36,799 nucleotides of DNA from Pseudomonadota bacterium. GTDB lineage: Bacteria > Bdellovibrionota > UBA1018 > CAIMNF01. The stretch spans positions 1 through 36,799 of the forward strand of contig JAIXOQ010000021.1 in the NCBI GenBank assembly GCA_027486675.1. The letters run 5' to 3'. Below are positions 1 through 6,933 of this stretch, one piece after another (the first letter of the stretch is position 1; each line of letters starts with the position of its first letter). The position numbers were made by a program, and so were the translations under genes. A model generated the notes under the pieces. That model was not told the origin of the DNA and ran no database searches. It saw nothing but the letters and a program-made list of their open reading frames with translations.

Positions 1-1
1 A

Positions 2-25
2 TATAGGCCGCAGAACCAAATGTAC
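2..25 (-). repeat. Left terminal inverted repeat (transposase end site L1)
   Basis: The core CCGCAGAACCAAATGTAC reads outward. Its reverse complement matches the right-end site at 36677-36700 with four mismatches in 24 bases. Mu transposases bind such end sites. The terminal dinucleotide cannot be fixed from one junction. Confidence 0.7.
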
Positions 26-34
26 ATAAAGTAC

Positions 35-97
35 ACACTAACATAAACGGCTCAAAACATTGAATACCAACAATATACACTAACATAAACGGCTCAA
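35..97. repeat. Pair of 21-bp direct repeats, 42-bp period
   Basis: ACACTAACATAAACGGCTCAA occurs exactly at 35-55 and again at 77-97. The 42-bp period is four helical turns, so bound proteins would lie on one face of the DNA next to the transposon end. They may be accessory transposase or host-factor sites; the function is unknown. Confidence 0.65.
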
Positions 98-140
98 TAT
101 ACTGAACGTCATTGTTGAATAAGGTTGAACTATACTTGAA

Positions 141-175
141 TAAATGCCCGTTTTTAGCCCAAAAACGGGCATTTA
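141..175. terminator. 15-bp perfect hairpin, likely terminator of leftward transcription
   Basis: Positions 141-155 (TAAATGCCCGTTTTT) pair perfectly with 161-175 around the loop AGCCC. The arms contain T5 and A5 runs. It lies downstream of the leftward repressor gene and could stop that transcript, or block host transcription entering the phage. Neither strand has a clean T tract directly after the stem, so the terminator role is inferred. Confidence 0.45.
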
Positions 176-210
176 CTTTAATATTTTGGCAAAATCAGGA
201 ACTGGGGAAA

Positions 211-304
211 GGTGACATAAAATGTACATTTGGTTTGCTTGAAAAATGTCACCCTATTTGTCACCCTTTTAAACGGTGACAAAAAATGTACATTTAGTTT
301 TGCA
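211..304 (+). repeat. Two long direct repeats carrying internal transposase-site-like sequences (L2, L3)
   Basis: Positions 211-236 and 275-300 are 26-bp repeats with two mismatches, starting GGTGACA and containing ATGTACATTT(G/A)GTTT. The second half resembles the terminal site core (reverse complement of ACCAAATGTAC) but in the orientation opposite to L1. Between them, GTCACCC at 248-254 and 260-266 forms inverted repeats with the GGTGAC boxes. Three left-end sites in mixed orientation recall the multi-site left end of Mu (L1-L3). The equivalence is inferred. Confidence 0.55.
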
Positions 305-314
305 AACTATTTGT

Positions 315-345
315 TTTGAAAAGCCGGTAAACTACCGTTTCTTTG
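315..345 (+). promoter_or_regulatory. Possible Bacteroidota-type promoter near the left end
   Basis: TTTG at 315-318 is followed after 19 bp by TTTCTTTG at 338-345, one base from TAnnTTTG. The same TTTCTTTG box occurs in the candidate late promoter at 19863. A 5-bp hairpin (CGGTA/TACCG, 325-337) lies in the spacer. It would drive rightward transcription toward a short uncertain ORF at 375. Confidence 0.3.
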
Positions 346-374
346 CAAAACAAACCGTTTCTTAATTTAGGGCC

Positions 375-578
375 ATGAAAGAAAACCGAAAACCTTCAGA
401 AGTATACATACGCCTTACCATAGGTTTCAAAGGCAAGCGGTGCTTCATTTTGAATCATCGTTTTGGCGGCGAATTACAAAAAGTTGCCCCTCAAGATTCA
501 AGTTTATCGTATCACCCGGATTGGATGAAGAAGCAATTATTTGCTCGACTTGAGCAGATAGTATCAGAGTTGATTTAA
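375..578 (+). CDS. Uncertain small ORF convergent with the repressor gene
   Basis: An ATG-started 67-codon frame follows a promoter-like sequence, but its last two thirds run antisense to the 3' end of the repressor gene. The product is basic with no recognised domain. It may be a real short protein, an antisense transcript that happens to be open, or chance. I list it because the promoter-like box and the ATG spacing are plausible; overlap with a better gene argues against it. Confidence 0.2.
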   Translation: MKENRKPSEVYIRLTIGFKGKRCFILNHRFGGELQKVAPQDSSLSYHPDWMKKQLFARLEQIVSELI

Positions 579-975
579 GAACAGCATTTTGCATTTCGAC
601 CAGGCTTAAGTTATCATTAGTAGAAACGACTTTTTCGCATACAGAATCAAGTACTTTAGACAGCCACGTCTTTTCCCAACCTTTAGGAAAGCCCTCTGAT
701 ACCACGGCCTTTAAAATCGTAGCCGTTACCTTCGGTTTATCGCCTACATCTTCCAACAGGTACTTGTTGCCTTGACCCATCATTATCCATGCTGGATTAA
801 CCCCTTTATTGGTTAAGAGGTTCTCCAGATGCTCCAATCTTAGATTTGATGAGCCATCTCCTTTTAGAATATTGTAATAATAGTTTTTAGAAACCCCCAT
901 CAGGTCGGCAAAGTCGGCCTTGTTAAGGCCAAAGTCAAGCCTTATCTCCTCCAACCTGCTTGTTTTCGTACCCAT
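445..975 (-). CDS. Phage repressor, XRE/cI-type helix-turn-helix
   Basis: This 176-residue protein has an N-terminal helix-turn-helix of the XRE/cI class (about residues 8-60: RLDFGLNKADFADLMGVSKN followed by a recognition helix and LENLLTNKGVNPAWIM). The C-terminal half is not the S24 peptidase domain of LexA-like repressors: no Ser-Lys dyad context is visible, so cleavage-type induction is not supported. It is the only leftward gene at the left end, divergent from the transposase operon, which is the position of the Mu c repressor. Two 19-bp palindromes lie just upstream of its start and are the obvious operators. It probably holds the early promoter off and regulates itself. Confidence 0.85.
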   Translation of the reverse strand: MGTKTSRLEEIRLDFGLNKADFADLMGVSKNYYYNILKGDGSSNLRLEHLENLLTNKGVNPAWIMMGQGNKYLLEDVGDKPKVTATILKAVVSEGFPKGWEKTWLSKVLDSVCEKVVSTNDNLSLVEMQNAVLKSTLILSAQVEQIIASSSNPGDTINLNLEGQLFVIRRQNDDSK

Positions 976-991
976 ATTATGGTATTTTTAG

Positions 992-999
992 CAAAAGCA
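992..999 (-). promoter_or_regulatory. Candidate repressor-gene promoter -7 element
   Basis: On the minus strand TGCTTTTG (999 to 992) is one base from TAnnTTTG and lies about 17 bp before the repressor ATG at 975. It overlaps the left edge of operator O1 (996-1014), consistent with autoregulation. No strong -33 element is evident. Confidence 0.35.
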
Positions 1000-1014
1000 C
1001 ATAATTTATGTGCT
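996..1014. promoter_or_regulatory. Operator O1, 19-bp perfect palindrome
   Basis: AGCACATAA-T-TTATGTGCT has 9-bp perfect arms around a single central base. The arms are identical to those of the second site at 1026-1044. The centres are 30 bp apart, about three helical turns, so two repressor dimers could contact each other on one face. It overlaps the candidate repressor promoter. Confidence 0.75.
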
Positions 1015-1019
1015 AAACA

Positions 1020-1052
1020 TTTGGAAGCACATAAATTATGTGCTTACCTTTG
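1020..1052 (+). promoter_or_regulatory. Early promoter of the transposition operon
   Basis: TTTG at 1020-1023 and a perfect TAnnTTTG (TACCTTTG) at 1045-1052 are separated by 21 bp. This fits the Bacteroidota -33/-7 consensus. Operator O2 fills the spacer, so a bound repressor would exclude the polymerase. Transcription would begin near 1058, about 48 bp before the first early ATG at 1106. Confidence 0.7.
1026..1044. promoter_or_regulatory. Operator O2, 19-bp perfect palindrome inside the early promoter
   Basis: AGCACATAA-A-TTATGTGCT has the same arms as O1 and a different central base. It sits exactly between the -33 and -7 elements of the early promoter, the classic place for direct repression. 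Confidence 0.75.
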
Positions 1053-1105
1053 TCAAGGCTATTTTAAGAATGCTAAAATGGCGTCACAAAGAAACGGAAA
1101 TATTA

Positions 1106-1381
1106 ATGAAACACGGTATGCAAAACACAAATTTCACATTGACCGAAATCTACGAAGGCTTAAAGGCCTACCGAGGCGCTATCGGCACCGTGGTCAGCGA
1201 GTACGGATGTACTCGACAGTGGTTGAATCTTGTATTGAATTCTAAGGGGAGTGATCCTGCCCTTGTGCAAAAAGCAGCCGAGGTTTGGTTGCGGTATGCC
1301 AAGGCATCTATGGAACAACAAGCCGAAGTAAACGAGATCGTAAACCAGGCGCGTTCGCTGACAGCCCCCGTTGTAGCATGA
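1106..1381 (+). CDS. Small Ner/Cro-like DNA-binding regulator
   Basis: This 91-residue early protein is the first gene after the early promoter. Its centre (AIGTVVSEYGCTRQWLNLVL) reads as a helix-turn-helix with the second helix around TRQWLNLVL. In Mu the corresponding position holds Ner, which shuts down early transcription. The ATG at 1106 was chosen because the longer frame from 1010 would start inside the operator and before the promoter. An alternative start is the ATG at 1118. The stop overlaps the transposase start in an ATGA, so the two are translationally coupled. The Ner role is inferred from position and fold only. Confidence 0.6.
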   Translation: MKHGMQNTNFTLTEIYEGLKAYRGAIGTVVSEYGCTRQWLNLVLNSKGSDPALVQKAAEVWLRYAKASMEQQAEVNEIVNQARSLTAPVVA

Positions 1382-3459
1382 ATTTCTCAAAGGGAGATAT
1401 TATCACGCGCGCCGATCGGAAAGGCAAAGAAACCTGCTGGGTTTCTGAGCGGCTTGTTATATCTGTCTGCGAAGGTATTAGTGAGGAGTATCTGCGTAAG
1501 AAATGCAGGTATGTATATCAAAAGTCAGTGCCGGTTAATCGTCGATCTCAAGCAATAATGCCTGATGTAGAATGCGCCTGGAGATTTGGTAACATTGATG
1601 GTCAATGGTACTACGACATCGACAGGATCCCTGACGTTTCACCTCGCTTTTACCGCAGCAAACTGGGCGAAAAAGCCGCATTAATAGCGGATTACGAGGC
1701 ATCATTGAAGGGGCAAAAATCATCCGATTTGGCGAAGTCAATCGGTGAAGCAGCCGAATCATGGCGCGAGTTTCTTCAGGATTACGAAGGCCTGCGCTCC
1801 GAACACGCAGAGAAATTAGCGAAGTCTGCCGCCATCATACAGGCAGCCGTTAATTACATACAAAGTGAAGGCATTGACGTCCGAAAATTTGGATTTTTCT
1901 CAGACTTGAGTGAATTGGTGAAAGGTGTTCCGTATCTCCCTGGCAATGTGCGCCGACTGAAAGAAAAGGTAGTGCGTGTATTGGCCGGGGAGACGGTTAC
2001 TGAAGTTGTAACGCTGCCTCGCATGGGCAACGACAACGCCAAAAAGTGGGATGATGCACAGGTTATTGGCTGGATGATCGTAATGCGTGCTGCCGGTGTA
2101 AACTACAGCAATGCCCACATCGCACGGAAAATAGGAACCATTTGCGCGCTAAATGACAAAACTCCGCCAGGAAAGTCCTGGATGGAACACTACCTGGCTT
2201 CGAATGAAGTGAAGCAAATGACGCATACCCGCTACGGTGCCGGTGGCCGACGTGCAATGTCTTACAAGGCATACATCCCGATGGATGGCGCTGTGTTCGC
2301 GGGCGATTGCTGGCTGATGGATGCGACACGGGTGAACTTCATTGAGTTTTCGCTGAATGGAAATGACTGGCAACACCTCATGGTGTGCATGGTATACGAT
2401 GTACACTCAGGTGCCATCATTGCCAGGAGTTACGGCACCAGTGAGAATCGGTGGATGTACAACCAGGCGCTCGCAGCAGCAGCAACTAAAGCCGGATACC
2501 TGCCTTATGAGGTAGTAACCGACCGATTCCCTGGGCATAACACATCCGAATGGGCTGCAACGAAAGCAAAACTCCAGCGCGATGGTGTGAAGGTAACCGA
2601 GTCCTGGAAGATGACTGGAAAGGCTCGACTGGAACGCGCAATTGATACCGTGCAAATGGTAGCGATGCAGGAAAGCGACAAGTACTACGGTCAGGGTATT
2701 CAATCCCGCCGCGATCATGCACACCGGAGCGAGGAAGCGCTGAAGGCCATGCGCCGCCGCGCGCGCGCCGAGGGATGGAACATGGAACGTGCCATCGAGG
2801 AGGCCGAAAAGGTTTTTGAGGTGTACAATAACATGGCTTATGCGTCCTACAGCCGCGCGCGCAAAACGGTGACTGAAAGCCCAAACGAACTGCACCAGGC
2901 AAGCGAAAAGCCGCATGTAGTGCGCGCCGAAGCCTACGAACTGCTCCACTACTTCGGGCTATCCAAGACCATTAAAGTTGGACGCCAAGGGATGATAGTT
3001 ACGGAGATCCTCAATGTAAAATACACCTATGTAATTGACCCACGGCATTACGAAAGTGTGAAAAAGCATGCTCAGGTGGTCATGTATTATGACCTGGAGG
3101 ACCTGAATACGGTACAACTGTACACGGTGGCTGCCAATGCAGCCGATGAAAAGTTCTTGTGCGAAGCAACCGAGCAAAAGGCGGTTCGCTGGACTGGACC
3201 AAAACAAGATGAAAAGGAAATGGGACGCGCGAAAGCGCGCATAGCAGCCTGGACAAAACTCCAGGAGGCTGAATTGGCCGGACACGTTGCGAACAGCGGC
3301 TGGTCAGATATTGAACTGATTGGAACGAGTTCCAGCAAGATTGACCGTGAAAATGCCGAAACCGCAGCGATGGTAGAACGCAGTAAAACTATTCGGACCA
3401 AACGGGCCACAACGCCCGATGATGATGATATCATAATTTCAATTCGTGACCTGTACTAA
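1378..3459 (+). CDS. Mu-type DDE transposase (MuA-like)
   Basis: This 693-residue protein is close in size to MuA (663 residues). Candidate catalytic residues are D315 (LMDATRVNF), D382 (VVTDRFPGHN) and E419 (GKARLERAIDTVQ). The D-D interval is 67, equal to that of MuA; the D-E interval is 37, shorter than MuA's 56. Residues 1 to about 230 would contain the DNA-binding region, and the ~200 residues after E419 would include the C-terminal barrel and the MuB-contact region. The start is the ATG overlapping the upstream stop; an in-frame extension upstream lies inside the previous gene. It would cut and join the phage ends with the MuB-like ATPase encoded at 4555. Confidence 0.92.
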   Translation: MNFSKGDIITRADRKGKETCWVSERLVISVCEGISEEYLRKKCRYVYQKSVPVNRRSQAIMPDVECAWRFGNIDGQWYYDIDRIPDVSPRFYRSKLGEKAALIADYEASLKGQKSSDLAKSIGEAAESWREFLQDYEGLRSEHAEKLAKSAAIIQAAVNYIQSEGIDVRKFGFFSDLSELVKGVPYLPGNVRRLKEKVVRVLAGETVTEVVTLPRMGNDNAKKWDDAQVIGWMIVMRAAGVNYSNAHIARKIGTICALNDKTPPGKSWMEHYLASNEVKQMTHTRYGAGGRRAMSYKAYIPMDGAVFAGDCWLMDATRVNFIEFSLNGNDWQHLMVCMVYDVHSGAIIARSYGTSENRWMYNQALAAAATKAGYLPYEVVTDRFPGHNTSEWAATKAKLQRDGVKVTESWKMTGKARLERAIDTVQMVAMQESDKYYGQGIQSRRDHAHRSEEALKAMRRRARAEGWNMERAIEEAEKVFEVYNNMAYASYSRARKTVTESPNELHQASEKPHVVRAEAYELLHYFGLSKTIKVGRQGMIVTEILNVKYTYVIDPRHYESVKKHAQVVMYYDLEDLNTVQLYTVAANAADEKFLCEATEQKAVRWTGPKQDEKEMGRAKARIAAWTKLQEAELAGHVANSGWSDIELIGTSSSKIDRENAETAAMVERSKTIRTKRATTPDDDDIIISIRDLY

Positions 3460-3470
3460 AAATTTTACAA

Positions 3471-3860
3471 ATGTCAAAACAACTCTTTTTTACGCTTTTC
3501 CTCTGTGCCTTTTCAGTAGCGCTCTTTGCTCAAACGCACATTTTACTCCCGGATGCTCCGGCTTCAAAATGCAACAACGTATCGATTGGTAAGTCGACAC
3601 TGATTGCAGTTTACCCGGAAATTGAGTTCACCATTTCTTTCCCCGACATGAAGGTGTACGTGGCTGAAGAAGGCAAAACGCAAGTGTATGATGCCGTAGT
3701 CAGCCAGGTAACAAACGGTATTTACCGCGCCGAAATCAACCCGCATACCTGGGTCGAAATCAATGGAAATACTGGCACCGCAGTCGTGTATCAGCACTGC
3801 TTTACCAGGGTTTTTACCCCGGCAGTTAACCTCTACACGGACATTCAAGCAAGGGGGTAA
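3471..3860 (+). CDS. Secreted protein of unknown function
   Basis: This 129-residue protein has a clear signal peptide (residues 1-21, hydrophobic LFFTLFLCAFSVALFAQ, cleavage near AQ-T). The mature part is small and beta-rich with two cysteines (C34 and one near residue 110). I do not recognise a family. It lies 11 bp after the transposase. Exported proteins are unusual in a transposition operon; this could be a periplasmic or surface factor such as an exclusion protein, but nothing in the sequence proves that. Its last codons (CAAGCAAGGGGGTAA) can also pair with the 3' end of the tRNA-like element downstream. Confidence 0.7.
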   Translation: MSKQLFFTLFLCAFSVALFAQTHILLPDAPASKCNNVSIGKSTLIAVYPEIEFTISFPDMKVYVAEEGKTQVYDAVVSQVTNGIYRAEINPHTWVEINGNTGTAVVYQHCFTRVFTPAVNLYTDIQARG

Positions 3861-3885
3861 CGTAGGCTTAACTGCCGCACATCCA

Positions 3886-3957
3886 AGGGCAACAGATCAG
3901 AAGGGATCGCAGTACTTTAAATGCTGTATGGGGGTTCGAATCCCCCTTGCTTAACCA
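3886..3957 (+). tRNA. tRNA-like element with UUA (ochre-reading) anticodon loop
   Basis: The 3' half is convincing. It has anticodon stem 3910-3914/3922-3926 (five pairs, one G-U), loop CTTTAAA with T33 giving anticodon TTA, T arm GGGGG-TTCGAAT-CCCCC (3930-3946), acceptor 3' strand TTGCTTA, discriminator A and encoded CCA (3955-3957). The 5' half is poor: a 4-bp D stem (GATC/GATC) with only a 6-base loop, C at position 8, and an acceptor 5' strand with G-U pairs and a mismatch at the first pair. Alternatively, AAGCAAGGGGG at 3847-3857 pairs perfectly over 11 bp with 3942-3952. It may be a suppressor tRNA, a decayed tRNA or a tRNA mimic. Confidence 0.4.
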
Positions 3958-4008
3958 AAATGCAGGATAATCCCCCCTCTATTTCTTCACTAACAAACTT
4001 TCCCGAAC

Positions 4009-4533
4009 ATGAAACAGGAAAACAGCACAGTAGCCCAGGACATCTGGAAACAACGACTCAGAATGACGCAACAGTTGATATTTGGAGGTATCCGAAAGAT
4101 TGCTGATCACTCCGATTGTGTACAATTAAAAGCGGTTATGTCGCGCCAGTGGTTTGCGGGTTTTGATATGAATTTGAGCCGCATGTTGCCAGACGGAACC
4201 ACCGCAGTTGGCGCTCCAACCAACGCCGATTTGTGTATCAGAAATGAAGTAGTAAATGCAGTTGTCGATGGCTTGAAGCAACGCCCACGTGATGGGGACC
4301 CGATCGCACGGAGTTTATTCAAACTCGAAATGTATGAGTACGATTTGATCCATGCCCTTACCGATATGTACTTCAAAACAGAGGAATTTATCAAGCAAGA
4401 TAAGATCGACAACTATGCCGCATCGGCGCTCGAAACAACCGTGTACGCCATGCTCCATGTAGCCCGTGCGGAAGACCTCACCGAAGTATTTAAACCATTT
4501 GATGAGCAGGATTTTGAGGCCTGTTCTATTTGA
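4009..4533 (+). CDS. Hypothetical protein between the transposase and MuB-like genes
   Basis: This 174-residue soluble protein is predicted mostly alpha-helical, with no signal peptide, membrane segment or recognised motif. It starts 51 bp after the tRNA-like element and ends 21 bp before the MuB-like gene, so it travels with the transposition genes. In Mu, A and B are adjacent; the insertion of this gene and the tRNA-like element between them is a difference. No function can be assigned. Confidence 0.75.
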   Translation: MKQENSTVAQDIWKQRLRMTQQLIFGGIRKIADHSDCVQLKAVMSRQWFAGFDMNLSRMLPDGTTAVGAPTNADLCIRNEVVNAVVDGLKQRPRDGDPIARSLFKLEMYEYDLIHALTDMYFKTEEFIKQDKIDNYAASALETTVYAMLHVARAEDLTEVFKPFDEQDFEACSI

Positions 4534-4554
4534 TCACCTCCTTAATAAAACAAC

Positions 4555-5499
4555 ATGAACGCAGCATTCAAATCACAAATACGCACGGCCATCGAGGCTT
4601 TTGTTGAGGCCGGTGGCAGCGCCGCCCAGGTAGCCCGCAAAGCAGGATTAAACGATGCTTACATATCGCTCATCCGCAACGGAAAGGACAGCGAAACGGT
4701 TAAAAACGAACACTGGATCAAGATCGCTCGCGCGCTCGATGTACGCTTCGATTCATGGCAAACCGTGGAGACGCAAAACCTTCGCATCGTTACCCAGGTA
4801 CTTGCCGATGCAAAAGATACCAGCCTGTTTATGGCGGTTTCACACAATGCCGGATCGGGTAAATCCCTGGCTTGCCGTGAGTTTGCAACATCGAATAGCG
4901 GACAGGCGGTGTACTTATACCGCGTCGAGCATGGCGAAACAAACAAGGTAGATTTCTTGCGCTCCCTGGCACAAGCCCTGGGCATTGATACCAAAGGACG
5001 CGGCTACCTCAGCGCCAACCGCCTTGCCGAAATCTGCATCGATTTCTTTGTGCGCCGCCTGGACCAGGCACCCCTCTTAATCATTGATGAAGCGGACAAA
5101 TTGACCGACAAGGCGCTGCGGTTTTTTATCAGCCTGTACAACGCAGTGGAAGGACGCATGGGATGCGTCATCCTTGGCACGGAGAACCTTAAAAAGAAGA
5201 TCAAATCGGGTGTATTCCACAATCGCAATGGCTTTGACGAGATCGACAGCCGCTTTGGCCGTCGCTTCATTCGCCTGGTTGGCGTGACAAAGCAGGAGTG
5301 CCGTGCCATCTGTGCCGCCAACGGTATCGACTCTAATAAGATCGCCGACGCGCTCTTCGAAGAGTGCGAACCGATCACAAACTCATACAACATGCGGGTG
5401 CTACGGGATCTGCGCCCGCTGGAGCGGAAAATCAAACGTGAATTGCTTAAAGAAATCGAATCGTCCGAGGCACTTATACCAGCCGGTTCGGCACAATAA
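4555..5499 (+). CDS. MuB/TnsC-like AAA+ transposition ATPase
   Basis: This 314-residue protein is about the size of MuB (312). Residues 5-60 form a helix-turn-helix (AAQVARKAGLNDAYISLIRN), as in MuB. The ATPase core follows: Walker A NAGSGKS with K103, Walker B LLIIDEAD with D178-E179, a sensor-1-like stretch CVILGTEN, and an arginine-finger region around DSRFGRR. The C-terminal ~70 residues match the helical lid. MuB binds DNA non-specifically, selects targets, confers target immunity and activates the transposase; the same role is expected here with the product of 1378-3459. Confidence 0.88.
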   Translation: MNAAFKSQIRTAIEAFVEAGGSAAQVARKAGLNDAYISLIRNGKDSETVKNEHWIKIARALDVRFDSWQTVETQNLRIVTQVLADAKDTSLFMAVSHNAGSGKSLACREFATSNSGQAVYLYRVEHGETNKVDFLRSLAQALGIDTKGRGYLSANRLAEICIDFFVRRLDQAPLLIIDEADKLTDKALRFFISLYNAVEGRMGCVILGTENLKKKIKSGVFHNRNGFDEIDSRFGRRFIRLVGVTKQECRAICAANGIDSNKIADALFEECEPITNSYNMRVLRDLRPLERKIKRELLKEIESSEALIPAGSAQ

Positions 5500-5558
5500 C
5501 CGGAAAACAACAGCAGGCCAAGAATCACTTTTAAAACATTTTTAAAACAGTTTTCAAA

Positions 5559-5996
5559 ATGGCTAAATCTACCGGTAACCGTAAATCGGACACCCCAACT
5601 CAAACTCCTTCTGAAGCCGCTCGCGCGCTCGCCGCAAAGTATGTTGCGCTGCTTGCTCAAAAAGCGCTCATCGAGGAGCAATTGGAAGAAATCAAATCGC
5701 AGTTGATCGACCACGCGAAAAACAACGACGACTACGAACTGGATGCAGTCAATGTCATCAAGGTGGCTGCAAAACCAAAACTTGATTTTGGCACCATGAC
5801 CAAAAAAGCCCAGGATCAATTGATTGCGCGCCTCAAATCCGATTTGCCTGAGTTTGTACTGCGCAAGGAGGAACTGGATGTTGAAGCGCTCTACTTGGCC
5901 CAAGGCACCAATGCACACGTGCAAAATGCCCTGAAAGCAAATGGTGTAACGATTCCAGCACCAGGTGAATCATTCCAAATTCGGAAGCAAAAATAA
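5559..5996 (+). CDS. Gam-like host nuclease inhibitor (candidate)
   Basis: This 145-residue protein has a Ser/Thr-rich start, then a charged coiled coil (about residues 24-53), then a C-terminal part in the order seen in Mu Gam: PEFVLRKEELDVEALYLAQG, a short helix, GVTIPAPGESFQI, end. Gam proteins bind DNA ends and protect them from RecBCD-type nucleases. The position directly after the MuB-like gene agrees with Mu (A, B, kil, gam). Overall identity to Gam appears low, so the assignment is tentative. Confidence 0.5.
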   Translation: MAKSTGNRKSDTPTQTPSEAARALAAKYVALLAQKALIEEQLEEIKSQLIDHAKNNDDYELDAVNVIKVAAKPKLDFGTMTKKAQDQLIARLKSDLPEFVLRKEELDVEALYLAQGTNAHVQNALKANGVTIPAPGESFQIRKQK

Positions 5997-6074
5997 GTTG
6001 GATGTCTTCATGAGACGTGGGGGCGTCGGTAAAAGCATCGGCGCTACCCATGCATTAAAACAAGGTTCGGAACC

Positions 6075-6500
6075 ATGAAATACGAAATTAGATCACGTAA
6101 AACAAGCCGCCGCGTCGAGGCGGAATACAATGATAAAGGCACACTGATCAGCATCAACTTTGATGCGACTGCCGAAGTCGAAAGTGTAAACTGGATGCTT
6201 AAAAACATACCAGTGGAGGAGCCGGATGTAAAGCGATGGATGCCGCAGGTTTTTGAAGTAAACGTAGCGATTGAGCAGGTCAGTTTTGAAATATTTTGGG
6301 ATACATACGGAGTAAAAGTAGGTCGTATTGCTGCCGAAAAACAGTGGTCAAAACTTACTCAAATAGAACGTGCAAAAGCGATCAGAAAAATTGCACAATA
6401 CCGTGCCTGGTGCCATAACAACACACCACCCCGGCGCTTAAAGGACCCTGAACGATACCTGAGCAATAAGACCTTTGATGATGAACTCAACTTTGTATAA
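6075..6500 (+). CDS. Protein with C-terminal segment resembling phage replication-initiator tails
   Basis: This 141-residue protein has an N-terminal half of unknown fold. Residues ~95-141 (FWDTYGVKVGRIAAEKQWSK, then YRAWCHNNTPPRRL and DPERYLSNKTFDDEL) follow the pattern of the C-terminus of many phage replication proteins and DnaT-like factors (YP-K-AxxxW, then P-pair, then TYLxxxxWxD). That segment recruits host replication proteins in other phages. A replicative role would suit Mu-style replicative transposition, but the full-length family is not recognised. Confidence 0.55.
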   Translation: MKYEIRSRKTSRRVEAEYNDKGTLISINFDATAEVESVNWMLKNIPVEEPDVKRWMPQVFEVNVAIEQVSFEIFWDTYGVKVGRIAAEKQWSKLTQIERAKAIRKIAQYRAWCHNNTPPRRLKDPERYLSNKTFDDELNFV

Positions 6501-6501
6501 C

Positions 6502-6930
6502 ATGGAAAAGCAACCAAGTGCCGCACAATTAAGGCGATTCTACGGCCTGCTAAAATCGGCAGGTGCCGCAGCCAACAAGGAGGATATTTTGGCCGGTTAT
6601 GGCGTAGAAAGCGCCAAAGACCTCACGCCAAAGCAAATGGATGAGTTATGCGAAGGGCTGCAACGTATTGCTGAAGGGCGTAAAAACGCATCACCTGAAA
6701 TGCGCAAAGCCCGTAGCCGGGTCCTTTTCCTGTGTACCGATTTGGGCGTGTTCAATGGCCGCAACTGGAACCACTTGAATGAATTCATCAAGTTGCCTCG
6801 GATCGCTGGAAAACTACTGTATGAATGTGATTTGGCCGAACTGGATGCACTGAACAAGAAACTCCGCGCTATGCTAAAAAAGCTGATGGAGCGGATCAAC
6901 ACTGAAAATGAACAAGCCCTAAAAAACTAA
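6502..6930 (+). CDS. GemA/gp16-like (DUF1018-like) protein, candidate
   Basis: This 142-residue helical protein has an N-terminal segment (AQLRRFYGLLKSAG, then DLTPKQMDELCEGLQRI) and a C-terminal block (LCTDLGVFNGRNWNHLNEFI, then L-E-DALNKKLRAMLKKL). Both resemble the architecture of Mu gp16/GemA, which modulates host gene expression and is encoded in the same early region. Similarity is by pattern only. The ATG at 6502 was preferred over in-frame ATGs at 6475-6483, which overlap the previous gene; 6502 follows its stop by one base. Confidence 0.5.
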   Translation: MEKQPSAAQLRRFYGLLKSAGAAANKEDILAGYGVESAKDLTPKQMDELCEGLQRIAEGRKNASPEMRKARSRVLFLCTDLGVFNGRNWNHLNEFIKLPRIAGKLLYECDLAELDALNKKLRAMLKKLMERINTENEQALKN

Positions 6931-6933
6931 AGG

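Noticed and set aside
2407-2949. 180-codon minus-strand frame inside the transposase gene
   Set aside because: It is antisense to the catalytic domain, Cys/His-rich in an artefactual way, with no supporting signals.
3763-3954. Short frames overlapping the first tRNA-like element
   Set aside because: They read through the T arm (for example GGSNPPC) and overlap a better gene; typical spurious tRNA-region ORFs.
5004-5924. 306-codon minus-strand frame across the MuB-like and Gam-like genes
   Set aside because: It is fully antisense to two well-supported genes; its product is Arg/Ser/Leu-rich as expected for an antisense shadow.
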